In this document: positions 32,763 to 43,173 of the stretch, one piece after another
Numbering within the stretch: the first letter of the stretch is position 1
Layout: every line of letters begins with the position of its first letter
Source: Aphrocallistes beatrix
Taxonomy: Eukaryota; Porifera; Hexactinellida; Sceptrulophora; Aphrocallistidae
Direction of reading: 5' to 3'
DNA length: 64,000 bases
Assembly (NCBI GenBank): GCA_963281255.1
Contig: OY725490.1
Coordinates: 248,001-312,000, forward strand
The notes under the pieces: generated by a model
Database searches by the model: none
What the model saw: only the letters and a program-made list of their open reading frames with translations
What the model was told of the DNA's origin: nothing
Position numbers and translations under genes: made by a program

Positions 32763-32928
32763 TACCTCGCAGTGGAAGAGAGTCAGAGGTACACGAAGAT
32801 GAGTCCGGACAACTTGGCCATGGTTTGGGCGCCAGACTGTCTCCGCTGTCCGTCTGAGGACCCGATGGAGATATTTCCGAAATCTTATTAATGGCCTTGA
32901 CACCTCATCCGTACAGGACGTAATCTAG
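32763..32928 (+). pseudogene. ARHGAP39-like final RhoGAP exon, damaged
   Basis: Acceptor cccgtttag. Reads YLAVEESQRYTKMSPDNLAM, VWAPDCLRC, SEDPMEIF and then hits a stop at 32889-32891. In another frame the expected C-terminus resumes (NLINGLDTSSVQDVI, stop at 32926-32928). About 12 codons present in relatives (between IF and the final Leu-Ile) are missing, with a frame change. Confidence 0.72.
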
Positions 32929-33386
32929 CAACTCTCTCCCTCTCAATTTCACCTTTATATTTAATCGGTTTTTACTCGCAAAGGTGCCAACCCGGAAAAT
33001 TTGAGCTTATTTTTATTTGTGTTAATAATCCAATGTGTGACTCTTCTCTTCGGATATGCCTGTACCATATTGTCAGTGTATCGTGCTAATAATAGACCTG
33101 TGTTATCCTTGTTTACTTTGGTTTGTGTATTTTATTGATGTGAATTGTTTACCTAATTTATTTCAAAACAATGAGTATTCTACATAAAGTGTCCGTTACA
33201 ATTGAAATTTGTTTATTTTCTTTCCTTCCAAATTGCGATAAACAGAAGTGTGAAATTAGTATTTTCGACACTATACTGATACGCCATAATACTGTATAGC
33301 GACACAAGTATATGCATAGATCAGCAGATTGCAAGCCTAATAACCATGATTACAATCAAACTAGTTGAGTTATTTTTGCGCACATA
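32929..33386. other. spacer, nothing recognised
   Basis: AT-rich, no feature supported. Confidence 0.5.
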
Positions 33387-33571
33387 CAGTCAGGGTCGTT
33401 TATTATGAACCCGCTTAATATGAACATTCGTTTATTATGAACTAACTACCTGGTCCCAATTTCATTTTTTAGATAGGATTTGTATTGAATCAAGTTCGCT
33501 TAATATGAAGTATCTCTATTATGAACATAATTTTTGGTCCCCTGGTGGTTCACAATAAGCGACCCTGACTG
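33387..33571. mobile_element. pogo-like MITE, family B
   Basis: 185 bp, CAGTCAGGGTCG ends, TA at 33385-33386 and 33572-33573. Confidence 0.85.
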
Positions 33572-33873
33572 TATTTTATACTCGGTATAGGAATTTAATA
33601 TTACGCAATCTGGAACTATAGCATTAAAGTCAGAACATTCGATGAGAGAACAGTTTAATTAAGGCTATTTTATATTGGAACAGTGCACCAGTGCATAGAT
33701 TAAAGGTTACGAATGTTAAATTAAGGCCAGTACTGGATGCATAGGTTTTCTTATGCTAGCTTATCCATTGTTTTAACTATTTTAAAGCTACCCATAGTGT
33801 TTATTATTTCACCATTTAAGACTCCTCTTCATCCACAATACTATCCCATTAGCAATATTACGAGTTGAGTAGA

Positions 33874-35142
33874 ATGGCCGTAGCATTTCCCGGCCCACAG
33901 CCCGTGGACCCAGTGGAGGTCCACATCAACCACTTCTTCGACCGCGTGGTCGCGTGTGCACAGCACAGAAGAGCGACACTCCTGAATGCCGCGCACGAGA
34001 AGAGACAGGAAATGGCAGCTAGAGTGACAGAGCGCGAACGCAGCGAGCAGCAGCTTCTGTCCGCGAGAGCTGAGATAGAGCGACTCCTCAGAGAGAACTT
34101 CCTTCGAGAGACACAAGAGCGCCTCCTAGCAGAGATAGAGCAGAAACTGGAAGTGTTACGTGCTCCTGTCCCCGACACGTATCTGGTGTTTCGAGGCGAG
34201 TGTGAACAGCTGGAGCAGCTGATTGAAGGTGTGGGAGAGATCTACGAGGAAGGGATCAAACAGGAAGAGATCAAACAGGAAGAGGTACCAGTTGTCCCCC
34301 GATACCACGATCTGAGACCCACAGTAGCAGTTGCGAAGGAAGGTCAAGCTCCTGGTAGACTCTGGTGGCCTCGTGATGTCGCTATAGACCCAGCCACTAA
34401 CCACATCTATGTCGCTGAGGGAGGCTTTAATTTCGCGAGAGTGTCTATATTCGCAGAGTCGGGCGAGTTCCTAAACAGCTACACTCACGAGCACATGAAA
34501 GAATTGTGGGGTATCGCCATATATGGAAACAACCTGTATATAACGGACTATGGGGTAGACGCTGTATTCCACTTGAAGATAGAAGCTGACTTCCGTCTGG
34601 TGGCTAGGATGGGGAGCAGAGGGTCTGCTATCGGAGAGTTTAATGAACCCCGCCAACTCTCCATCTCTACCAATGGAGATGTGTACATCGCTGATAGAGA
34701 CAACGACAGAATCCAAATCCTAGATAGCTCCCTACAGCCGATTAGATTAGTAACGCATCCATCCATGCACTGTCCTTGTGACGTAAAATTAACGACAGAA
34801 GAAATGTACGTACTTAGTTCTGAAGATTCTCCTTGTTTGCTTGTATTTACTCATACCGGACACAAGACACGCTCTATAATCACACGTGGTGGAGGAATGC
34901 AGGTTACTGCACCATACTTCTTCTGTCTCGATATCAAAATGAATTTAATATTCAGCGATTGGGAAGCTCACCAGGTCAGAATATTCTCAAATGAAGGAGA
35001 TCTCATCCACACGATAGGGGAAGAGGGAAATGAAGTAGGAATGCTTAATTTTCCTACTGGATTAGCTCTCACTTCTAATCTAAACTTAGTTACTGTGTCC
35101 TGGAATGTTAACTACAGACTTCAAATATTTTCTTCTCTATAA
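33874..35142 (+). CDS. coiled-coil plus NHL propeller protein, intact
   Basis: 422 residues, single exon, ATG at 33874 (agaATGGCC). Residues ~12-125 are a charged alpha-helical coiled coil (HINHFFDRVVACAQHRRATL; EIERLLRENFLRETQERLLA) like the coiled coil of TRIM proteins, but no RING or B-box precedes it. After a KQEEIKQEE linker comes a conserved VVPRYHDLRPTVAV entry, then NHL blades (WPRDVAIDPATNHIYVAEG; FNEPRQLSISTNGDVYIADR; NFPTGLALTSNLNLVTVSWN). GC content of the 5' half is much higher than in the neighbours. It lacks the array's shared promoter. Best candidate for the ancestral form from which the shorter NHL-only genes arose by loss of the coiled coil. Confidence 0.88.
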   Translation: MAVAFPGPQPVDPVEVHINHFFDRVVACAQHRRATLLNAAHEKRQEMAARVTERERSEQQLLSARAEIERLLRENFLRETQERLLAEIEQKLEVLRAPVPDTYLVFRGECEQLEQLIEGVGEIYEEGIKQEEIKQEEVPVVPRYHDLRPTVAVAKEGQAPGRLWWPRDVAIDPATNHIYVAEGGFNFARVSIFAESGEFLNSYTHEHMKELWGIAIYGNNLYITDYGVDAVFHLKIEADFRLVARMGSRGSAIGEFNEPRQLSISTNGDVYIADRDNDRIQILDSSLQPIRLVTHPSMHCPCDVKLTTEEMYVLSSEDSPCLLVFTHTGHKTRSIITRGGGMQVTAPYFFCLDIKMNLIFSDWEAHQVRIFSNEGDLIHTIGEEGNEVGMLNFPTGLALTSNLNLVTVSWNVNYRLQIFSSL

Positions 35143-35680
35143 GTGTTCTGTATCATCATTTGTTTGTTTCTATTTAGTTCTTAATTAAACTTTGACCTCG
35201 AACTATTTATATTTAAACCTAATTACCATTCACTTCCATATGGAACTAAGGTTACATAACTACATCCCACTTCTATCACTAGGAATGACAGAGTGTAGCA
35301 CTGATAGTATCGACTTCTCTATTCCTGGTCCTACAGCACTCACGAACCAATAGTCTCCTACTCTGTTACCATGTCTATAAACCTGAGGATACTCACGAGT
35401 AGTCTCTGACGTCACTTCATCATTCTTTCTACTAATGAGTCTATTAGAGTCTGTTTTTATGAAAAGAAGGCAACATTGCTCTAAAACTAGATCATAATGA
35501 CTAGAAATCTGGTTGGTTTAATAGGTAGAAAATACTTTATATCTAAATTGCTGCAGTATTGTAAGCAAACAATATCAGGCGAAGTCTCAATGCGTATATT
35601 GTTCATAATAGATATTTCAATTTCAAAGTTGGAATGTCCAGAATCTCTGGATGTATCAGAATATTCACATTTCATGACTT
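35143..35680. other. spacer, nothing recognised
   Basis: No feature supported. Confidence 0.5.
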
Positions 35681-35681
35681 A

Positions 35682-36125
35682 CAAGCGCGCTTTGCTTGCT
35701 TGCACTACGCGGCTGGAGGACACTTTGTGTCCGCCGAAGGCTCTCTTAGGTCGCCTGGGGTCACATTGATTAATTATAAGGGAGAATACATCTCTAAATA
35801 TCGAAGAATCACCAAATTTGTCAATTTTTAAAATTTTGGTGCGTAATGATGACGTCATAACAAAGTGATGAGTCATCATGTTTTGATGATAGTTGCATCA
35901 TATGTGAGGTATGTTAGTATACAGATTCTATTAAAATTCCAGCCTTCTATCTCCTATAATGGTTGAGTTATGCTCGAATAACTGTGTTGCTAACTTTTAA
36001 AAATGACGTCATAATTTCAAGATGAGTCGACATTTTCGTCTGAGCGTGGAACCAAAAGACTCCCACATGCCCAAAATCAGCTTTCTGTGCCTGGCAGTTT
36101 CTTCAATCAATTCGTTACAGTTATA
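35682..36125 (-). repeat. GGACACAAAGTGTCC repeat, full reverse copy
   Basis: Tail AAGCGCGCTTTGCTTGC at the left, head CTGTGCCTGGCAGTTTC at the right. About 440 bp, uninterrupted; best copy for defining the family. Confidence 0.7.
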
Positions 36126-36189
36126 TATACGTATATACATATATACACAAACATTAATCGAGTTTTAATAGTAAGGATATACGTACATA

Positions 36190-36395
36190 TATATATAGAT
36201 ATAAATTGAAAATTGACAAATTTTGTGGTTTTTTGAGTGACATCGATTGTAACAGTAAGACAGAAGTGTTCAGAGATGTTATTTACTTTATAATTAATCA
36301 ATGTGATCCTAGGATTCCAAAGGGTGCCTCCTGCGGACACAAAGTGTTCGCCAGCAGCACAGCGCAAGCAAGCGAAGCGCGCTTGTTATATTCAT
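36190..36395 (+). repeat. GGACACAAAGTGTCC repeat, partial
   Basis: Matches 12040-12312 without the TTAA element, i.e. the unoccupied site for the MITE at 12085. Confidence 0.65.
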
Positions 36396-36664
36396 CCTCG
36401 AATTGTAGCAGGATAGATCATTCATTTTTCATCACATTTTTCTCCTGGAGAAAATTGATAATATACTTTTAAATGAATACACATTACAAGTTGCTCAATT
36501 AATAGTAGGAATTTCTGTTGACTTTTATTTGGGAAGTAACAACTAAGTAGCAGCTCTTTAGGAGGAGTAATTGTTCGATGGGTAATAGCTACTATTAAGC
36601 ATATATACAGGACAGAGAGAATTTCTAAATCTATGAACACTTGATGCTAAAATAGAGACTATAT
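36396..36664 (+). repeat. duplicated GT10 3' flank
   Basis: Matches 12315-12600, the sequence downstream of the intact GT10 gene. Confidence 0.7.
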
Positions 36665-36815
36665 AATAGACACAAGAGTGGTATTCAACTTCGAGATAAG
36701 AAAACAGCTGTTAAAGGAATCTCACATCAAAAATTCCTCCCAAAATTCTTGAAACACTTCTTCCATGCGAGGAGACAGAGGGTGGTCTCTAGGTCTAGTT
36801 TGTCGGTTTTCAAGC
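36665..36815 (-). pseudogene. GT10 C-terminal remnant
   Basis: Holds the last codons of GT10 (about 36725-36780 matches 12658-12715), then jumps to the stalk-repeat region (GGTGGTCTCTAGGTCTAGTT) and stops. Confidence 0.75.
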
Positions 36816-37050
36816 CCGCAAATAAATTATTCGATCCGCAAGAAGCCCGCATAAATATTTTTGGCCCACTTTGTAAGTTACTAACTATAGAGAGACACTT
36901 TAGGGAATTCTTTTATGGGAGTGAGTTTCTACAGACACAAATAAGTGGTAACTCACGAAGTTCCATTTACGTAAGTATTCCTTAATTGGTTCCTCGTGAC
37001 AGTTAAAAACATCGTCTCATTTGTCATTTCGGGGAGTCCTGACAAGATTT
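36816..37050 (-). repeat. inverted DM9 5' flank
   Basis: Reverse complement of about 18720-18930, upstream of the DM9 gene, fused to the GT10 remnant. Confidence 0.7.
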
Positions 37051-37080
37051 CTCACGTTTATTCATTAGAGAGCTAGTAGC

Positions 37081-37191
37081 ATGGACTCAACAGTAGAAGA
37101 TCCTGAATAAATTTTCGATCTGTCAACGCATGGAGATTTATGACGCAAAAACTAATACACTTGCTGAGTCTCTTAGAACAACGCTGGCAGC
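37081..37191 (+). pseudogene. NHL-a N-terminal fragment, second copy
   Basis: Copy of 14337-14449; TAA at codon 10 (37108-37110). Same hAT element follows. Confidence 0.75.
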
Positions 37192-37199
37192 CACTACAC

Positions 37200-37423
37200 C
37201 AGGAATTCTTAACCAGGGGTAAATAGAAATATCACAAACAAGACCACAGGAAGAAATTTACTATGATTACCAAACATTTTTGACAAATTGTATATCACTG
37301 ATTTAATTATTAAAATAGCAACTTTAATTCCCATATTTTTCAACAATCTTGGTTGCTGATTAGAAATTCCGCTATTATTTATCGTGAGCCAGGTCAAGGG
37401 ATGAAAAAGGTAAAGAACCTCTG
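37200..37423. mobile_element. hAT-type element, internally deleted
   Basis: Same CACTACAC duplication (37192-37199 and 37424-37431) as 14458-15010. Confidence 0.85.
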
Positions 37424-37603
37424 CACTACACTGATGAGAAAACAATATTGCAAGATAATAATTAAAAATAGTTAGTACAACTCCATAAGGTATTGACTAT
37501 ATAGTATACCATAGTACTAGTTCCTCATAAATGTCTATTTACCCATCAACTTGGGCCTTCATAGCTCACGCCCCCATATCTTGGATTCATAATTCATTGG
37601 ATG

Positions 37604-37691
37604 GGGAATGCCTAATTTACGGGACGGGAGGGCATCCAGTCACGTAAATAAGGCATCTTAACCCGTCTCGTCCAGTCAATTGGGCACACCC
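37604..37691. mobile_element. small foldback element with 9-bp duplication
   Basis: 88 bp, ends GGGAATGCC and GGGTGTGCC, internal GGGACGGGA. Duplication CATTGGATG/CGTTGGATG. Sister sites at 16255 and 47252 are unoccupied. Confidence 0.8.
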
Positions 37692-37702
37692 CGTTGGATG
37701 AT

Positions 37703-37880
37703 CTAAGTTCAGAAGTCCCGCTTTTTCACTCTTCTATTGGGATAATTGTCTTAAGTGTCGTGGTTTTAGATTAAAGTTCTGTATTATGTCACGCATTATA
37801 GGATTCTAGCCATAGTAATTTTATGTGCGTTCCAACATGTCTGGGAAATTCATCGCCGCGGCCTGCTTTTGTCATGGCTG
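37703..37880 (+). mobile_element. GTCCCGC-repeat element in block X
   Basis: Same position before NHL-a as in the other blocks. Confidence 0.65.
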
Positions 37881-38031
37881 GAGTCAAGTTTCAAGAAAAA
37901 CGATATCTCAACTGTTAATGCAGGGTATTCCAACATGTAGATATTATATTTCACTTTTACTTGATATATCTAGCATCATAGTATATGTATATATATAATA
38001 TATCTCTAATGGACTATGTAACTATATATAA

Positions 38032-38069
38032 TTCTCAAATTACAAAATTAGCACACTCATCTATAAATA
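38032..38069 (+). promoter_or_regulatory. NHL-a core promoter
   Basis: TTCTCAAATTACAA 38032-38045; TATAAATA 38062-38069; ATG 92 bp on. Confidence 0.65.
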
Positions 38070-38153
38070 TAAATCCATGCGATATACTTCATTCAAAATC
38101 CACTAACGAACAATTATCCTTTCAAGTAAATACTCAGATATTTATTAGCAGAG

Positions 38154-39026
38154 ATGGCCAGCCTCATAGACTCTACAGCAGGAGATCCTGAATATCTTTT
38201 CAATTACTCAAAATGCATAGAGATTTATGACGCACAATTTAATTTTTTTTATGGGGCTCGTTGTATAGCCATTGATCCGTTTACTGACCAAATCTATGTC
38301 ATTTCAGTGAATGGTTTGATCGGAATAGGAACTCTGTTGATCTACTCTCAGTCTGGAGATTTGCTAAGATCGTTCTCACATGAGAAGATGAAAGATATTC
38401 ATGGTATGGCGATACATAAGAACAATGTCTATGTAGTTTCAGGACAATCTTCCTTTCTTCATTTCGAAGTAGCAGATTCTATGAGTCTCATTCGTAGCAA
38501 GAATGATGGTGGTTCTGGTATTGGAGAGTTCATGGAGCCGAAACAACTTGATATTTCTAATGCGGGAAATCTATTCGTTGCTGATTTTGGAAATAATCGT
38601 GTGCAAATCCTGGATGGCAACCTTCAATACAAGAGACACATTTCCCACCACTCCATGTTAAAGCCATGTGATGTCAAACTGACACCAGATGAAGTTTATG
38701 TGTTAGGAGATAATCCAGAACAATCCACTTATTGCTTTCACATTTTCACTCACATGGGTGAGAAATTACATTCTTTCATCTTAAATGTGAAACCATATAG
38801 TCTGATTTATGGATTTTGTGTAGACACTTATGGAAACGTTGTTATATTTGAAAGCGGAAATTCCCAAATCAAGTTCTTCACAAAAGAAGGAATTCTCTTC
38901 CAAACAATGGACACAGTATCTGATATATCGGGTTATTATAAGTCTTTAGATGGAGTAGCCTGGATGACTAATCAGAAATTAGTAGTTGTATCTAAGAATA
39001 TGTTCGAAATATATTCTCAATTTTAG
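38154..39026 (+). CDS. NHL-a beta-propeller protein, intact
   Basis: 290 residues, colinear with 16911-17783 without gaps. Differences cluster in the first and second blades and at the third-blade entry (GEFMEPKQLDISNAGNLFVA instead of MGPRQLDISKEGDLFVA). The rest, including VKLTPDEVYVLGD and the last blade DGVAWMTNQKLVVVSKNMFE, is nearly the same. Single exon with full promoter, so probably expressed. Confidence 0.85.
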   Translation: MASLIDSTAGDPEYLFNYSKCIEIYDAQFNFFYGARCIAIDPFTDQIYVISVNGLIGIGTLLIYSQSGDLLRSFSHEKMKDIHGMAIHKNNVYVVSGQSSFLHFEVADSMSLIRSKNDGGSGIGEFMEPKQLDISNAGNLFVADFGNNRVQILDGNLQYKRHISHHSMLKPCDVKLTPDEVYVLGDNPEQSTYCFHIFTHMGEKLHSFILNVKPYSLIYGFCVDTYGNVVIFESGNSQIKFFTKEGILFQTMDTVSDISGYYKSLDGVAWMTNQKLVVVSKNMFEIYSQF

Positions 39027-39094
39027 TGCATATGAATTGTTTAAATATCTCATATGTATTTACTGAACAATTTATGAATCATTCTTAATTATGC

Positions 39095-39420
39095 ACACCC
39101 ATTTGGGGTTGTTCTGCTTGGTTGGGTGCGTTAAAAGATGGCATTGCTTGGGTAGAGGTGGAGTGTGTGTAGAATGAGGTAGTGGGATTGTCTTGTGTAG
39201 GGTGTGAGATTAGGTTGGTGTGGAGGGTTAGTGTGTGTGAGAGGAGGATGGGATGTAGATAGAGATTGAAAGGGGAAGATTGAGGAGGAGTAGGTTTGTT
39301 GGTAGCTATACTGTAAGCTGAGTAGGTTAGTGGTATGGTGTTGTTTAGATTTTGGAAAACTGAAGTGACCGTGCGAGAGTTTATTTGGTGCTTTCTTATA
39401 TTCACTTTCTTTTGATGCTC
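39095..39420. repeat. GT-rich strand-asymmetric block, copy 1
   Basis: About 320 bp with many GGGTTGG, GTGTGTG and GGATGGG runs on the plus strand. Immediately 3' of NHL-a here and at 48655-48960. The minus-strand Pro/His/Ser-rich frames change between copies, so no gene. Confidence 0.7.
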
Positions 39421-39694
39421 CATCTTTTATTGGCAGCAGCCAACGGTTAACTAATTTCGAATTTCACACTTAAAACATTCATATAAATATTATCAAGTTA
39501 TCCTCGAAATGTACCATGGGAGAGTATTCATTTTTAGTACTATTTAAAAAAGAAAAAAAAAAGAAGAATAAACGGCAAATCAAGGAATAGTAGGAAAGTT
39601 CACCATTAATGTTTTTCAAGATAACCAATTGTAGCATCTCTTTGTGGTGGAGTTAGTGTTTGAGACCAGCCGACTATTCAGGCATATATACGAT

Positions 39695-40067
39695 CAGGGC
39701 CGGTGCCACTGGTCCGGTTAGAACGGTTTAACCGTGTGGCGACCGTGGGTCCTTCTCTTGTGGATCTGCCGGCCGGCCGAGGGGAGTAGCGCCAGAGGAG
39801 TTTCGCCCCGCCTCAGGGACTCGTCAGGCTGGTGAACCGCGACTGCTTATGAACCGTACTCCACCTTCGGGTGGGTCGCGGACTTTTTTGTCCTGTCCAG
39901 GAGCTGACCTGTGAGTCACTCCTGGACTCCGCCTGCGGACTTCCAATGCCTCTCCTTGGAGAATCTACTAGAGCGGTGCCTCCAGTACAAACCGAAACAC
40001 TTTTCAAAAGTGGTCCGGTTGGTTAAGTGAAAGCCGGACAATTTCTAAAACCATGGCTTCAGTGCTG
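39695..40067. mobile_element. GC-rich hAT-like element
   Basis: Ends CAGGGCCGGTGCCAC and CAGCACTGAAGCCA (inverted; CAGCACCGGCGCCACGG in the copy ending at 49208). Far GC-richer than the surroundings. No transposase frame. Confidence 0.55.
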
Positions 40068-40124
40068 ATAGTACAGATAGAATTTCGAAATCCCTAAACA
40101 CAATTGGCAAAAATGAAGAATATT

Positions 40125-40345
40125 TAAGCGCAAGAATGATATTCTACTTTAAAATAGCAAAAACAGAGAAGAAAACAGTTGTTACAGGAACGTCAAAAAT
40201 TCTTAATATGAAAGATCGAGTAAGGCTAAATTTAGTAACATCGATATGTATAAATAGAAATTATATTTCCAGAGAGTCGATTTGTCTATATTAGTCAGTT
40301 TTTTCATAAATAATCCCTAAGTTTAGTGTTATTAAGATTTCAGCA
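40125..40345 (-). pseudogene. GT10 3'-end remnant
   Basis: Decayed match to 12600-12830 (end of GT10 and its flank), strongly eroded, no open frame. Confidence 0.6.
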
Positions 40346-41100
40346 ACTTTCTCCTTTTCTTTGGTTAGATTGGAAATTTTGTTTTTCAGAATTCACATTT
40401 TGTGTCAAAATGTACTACTATTAGCTGATTAGAATCCTGAGATTTTTCTATCATACTATATAGTTTGACTTTATTTATTCGCTAATAATGCCTAGACACA
40501 GCTTGATTCCATATGATAACATCATAATGACAAGGTTGGTTAAGATGTAGGGAATACTTTATATCAAAATTGCAGCAGTCCTATCATGTAAATAAAATCA
40601 TCAAACGAAGTCGAATAAAAGTATTTGAACATTTGATTCTTCCCCAAACAAATAATACTAAATTGGATATTTTCATGAGGAGCAGTATGTTCAAATTCAA
40701 AGAGATACTAAAATCTGATTTCAGATTCGAAATCTACACATTCGAATTATTATATTCGAATTTGACTAATTCCAATGCTTATTCGAATCTGGAATCAGAT
40801 TTGTTGTATCTCATACCGTTTGGAAGAACCCTCTTCATGAGTAGACCCATGTTGGTACAATTTGTATGTAAATAATGAAATACTCAAATACTTTTGTCCT
40901 CTTGGTTATGTTGTATCAGAATATTCACATTTCTTTCCTACGAGGCACCTAATGAAGCTTCACTACCAGTCAGCATTTTTATCAATATAGATTCTGGACC
41001 TATAGTGATGCCAAGTTATTCTGAAATACGCAGGCAATGCTAGGTACTCTTTACTATGAATCAATTAGTACATCTACTTGTAACTTCATAGCACATATTA
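40346..41100. other. NHL-b 5' flank
   Basis: Duplicated at 49490-50440. The 101-codon frame at 40570-40875 is not kept in the copy, so it is not credited. Confidence 0.55.
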
Positions 41101-41111
41101 ATCCTATCCAA

Positions 41112-41152
41112 TTCTCAGATTACAATTGACACAGACGCTCTCCTATAAATAG
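41112..41152 (+). promoter_or_regulatory. NHL-b core promoter
   Basis: TTCTCAGATTACAA 41112-41125, TATAAATAG 41144-41152, ATG 90 bp after the TATA end. Confidence 0.65.
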
Positions 41153-41241
41153 GTACAATAAGTATGGCTCTCATCTATTGTAGATCTATAGCAGACTGAT
41201 TATTCTTTTCTAAGTAATTCTCTCATTTTCTAATTAGAAAC

Positions 41242-42120
41242 ATGGCAAATACCATTGACTGCATTGAAGAACACCCTGGATATCTTTTCGACCACTTAAT
41301 GCGTATGCCATTTGCGAAAGTAAAGTATTATACTAATTTGGGCCCTGATGCGGCTCGTTGTGTAGACATAGATCCATTTACTGACCGAATTTATGTACTT
41401 ATGGCTAATAATTACGGATATGGAAGAAGTTTGTTAATCTTTTCCATGTTTGGAGAATTTCTAAGATCGTTCTCGCCCAAGGAGATGTCTCTGAGTCCTA
41501 TTAATGGTATGGCGATACATACGAACAATGTGTATATAGTTTCAGGGGAATCCATCTTTCTTCGTTTCAAAGTAGCAGATTCTATTATTCACATTCATCG
41601 TGACAATAAGAAAGGCTGTGGTATTGGAGAGTTCATGGGACCTATGCAACTTGAAATTTCTAATGAGGGAGATCTATTCATTGCAGATTGTGGAAATAAT
41701 CGTGTACAAATATTGGATACCAACTTTCAATACAAGAGACACATTTCCCATCACTCCATGGTGAATCCATGTTATCTCAAACTGACATCAGATAAGGTTT
41801 ATGTGATAGATCTTCCGAATCCACCCACTTACCGCATCCACATTTTCACTCACATGGGTGAGAAATTACGTTCTGTCATTCTAATTGGGATCCCGTATAG
41901 TATGAGATGTCGTGGATTTTGTCTAGACACTCATGGAAACATTGTTATAATTGATAGCGGAAATTCCCAAATCAAGTTCTTGTCAAAAGAAGGAAATCTC
42001 ATCGAAACAATGAACATATTCAGCAGTATTAGTGGGGTAGCTTGGATGACCAATCAGAAATTAGTTGTTTTATCTACAGAATCTGCTGAGAATAGATTAG
42101 AAATATATTCTTACCTTTAA
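41242..42120 (+). CDS. NHL-b beta-propeller protein, intact
   Basis: 292 residues, start MANTIDCIEEHPGYLFDHLM. Differs from NHL-a by an ANNYGYGRSLLIFS first-blade insert, SIIHIHRDNKKGCGIGEFMG, and a Pro-rich blade-4 loop (VIDLPNPPTYRIHIFTH). C-terminus STESAENRLEIYSYL. Only intact NHL-b; the sister at 50572 has a 1-bp deletion. Single exon, soluble, no known partner. Confidence 0.85.
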   Translation: MANTIDCIEEHPGYLFDHLMRMPFAKVKYYTNLGPDAARCVDIDPFTDRIYVLMANNYGYGRSLLIFSMFGEFLRSFSPKEMSLSPINGMAIHTNNVYIVSGESIFLRFKVADSIIHIHRDNKKGCGIGEFMGPMQLEISNEGDLFIADCGNNRVQILDTNFQYKRHISHHSMVNPCYLKLTSDKVYVIDLPNPPTYRIHIFTHMGEKLRSVILIGIPYSMRCRGFCLDTHGNIVIIDSGNSQIKFLSKEGNLIETMNIFSSISGVAWMTNQKLVVLSTESAENRLEIYSYL

Positions 42121-43024
42121 TGTGTTTGAAATGTCTAATTACCTAATATTCATAAATAATTTATGAATTTCTCTTTGTAGATATTATGAGACATTAGCGA
42201 ACGATTGGGATCTCTGGCTTTGCTCCGGTTCAGAGAAATGTCCATGTTTTCCTGAATTCTGGACCAGGAATGTGATAATGAAATTCAATAGTAAATATAC
42301 CAAAAATATAGTTACTTTGCATAATTACTACATCCTTAATACATTTTTGGTTTGAAGCCAGCTGCTGATTTACTGAAGAAATATGATTGTTTGTATATAT
42401 TAAGCACCCCTCAATTCACGATCATCCTACGGGCTTGATTGTAGCTCCAATTAGTGGCTCATAAGATATGAAATATGAGTATTCTATCTATCGAAAGAAA
42501 TTCATTTAGATCTTGGCTTACAATTAGATTGAATGGAGTGCCGTATGCAATTATTTGCAAAGTTAGAAGCACTACAAACTGCCAATTCTCCTAAATTATG
42601 AATTTTGATTTAGAACTGGGGCGTAGTTAAGATTTTGCGCGGTGATGATGCTTAAATGAGACATCTTCCCGCACACTGATGAACTCAAAAGTCTAATAAA
42701 CAAAAGTTTAATAATTGTACAGTCCAAATAAGAATGTTTACAATGTAATAATGTTCCTTCTTGACGCAGAATTTATCTTATAATTAGTTGTTAAGTTTTT
42801 AGATTAGTTATCTTGGCTAAGACAGAACCACTGTACTATTAATAGCACAAATCAAGGATGTAACGATAAACTTTATGAACTCGACAACTATTATGCAATG
42901 GAGAGCTAGACAAAGTATTGAAACATTTTGATAGCATTGCTATTATCCAATTTGATAATATAATCAATATACCACATATCACTTGTGCAATCCATAGCGA
43001 CATAATGCAAGGAAAAAAATTATA
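42121..43024. other. NHL-b 3' flank, segmental duplication
   Basis: Matches 51426-52300 and, from about 42700, 18090-18310. The homology ends abruptly near 43024, where the integrase-bearing segment begins. Confidence 0.65.
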
Positions 43025-43173
43025 TAACGTAGATATGTTCAACTTTTCTCTAACATCTAAGTGTTTTCTCATTGCTTCTTTTACTTCTAAATGGCCTGAA
43101 CTAAAACTATTTTCTAAGTTATGATTAGCTTGTAATTTGCAGCACTCTTCTATTTCCGCTGAAGATATTGATT

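Noticed and set aside
39085..39423. Pro/His/Ser-rich minus-strand protein
   Set aside because: Arises from GT-rich sequence; the counterpart at 48638-48961 uses different frames and has indels.
42839..43072. Hydrophobic minus-strand frame, repeated at 52088-52273
   Set aside because: Part of a duplicated spacer; the third copy near 18181-18310 does not keep it open, and the amino acids diverge by frameshift.
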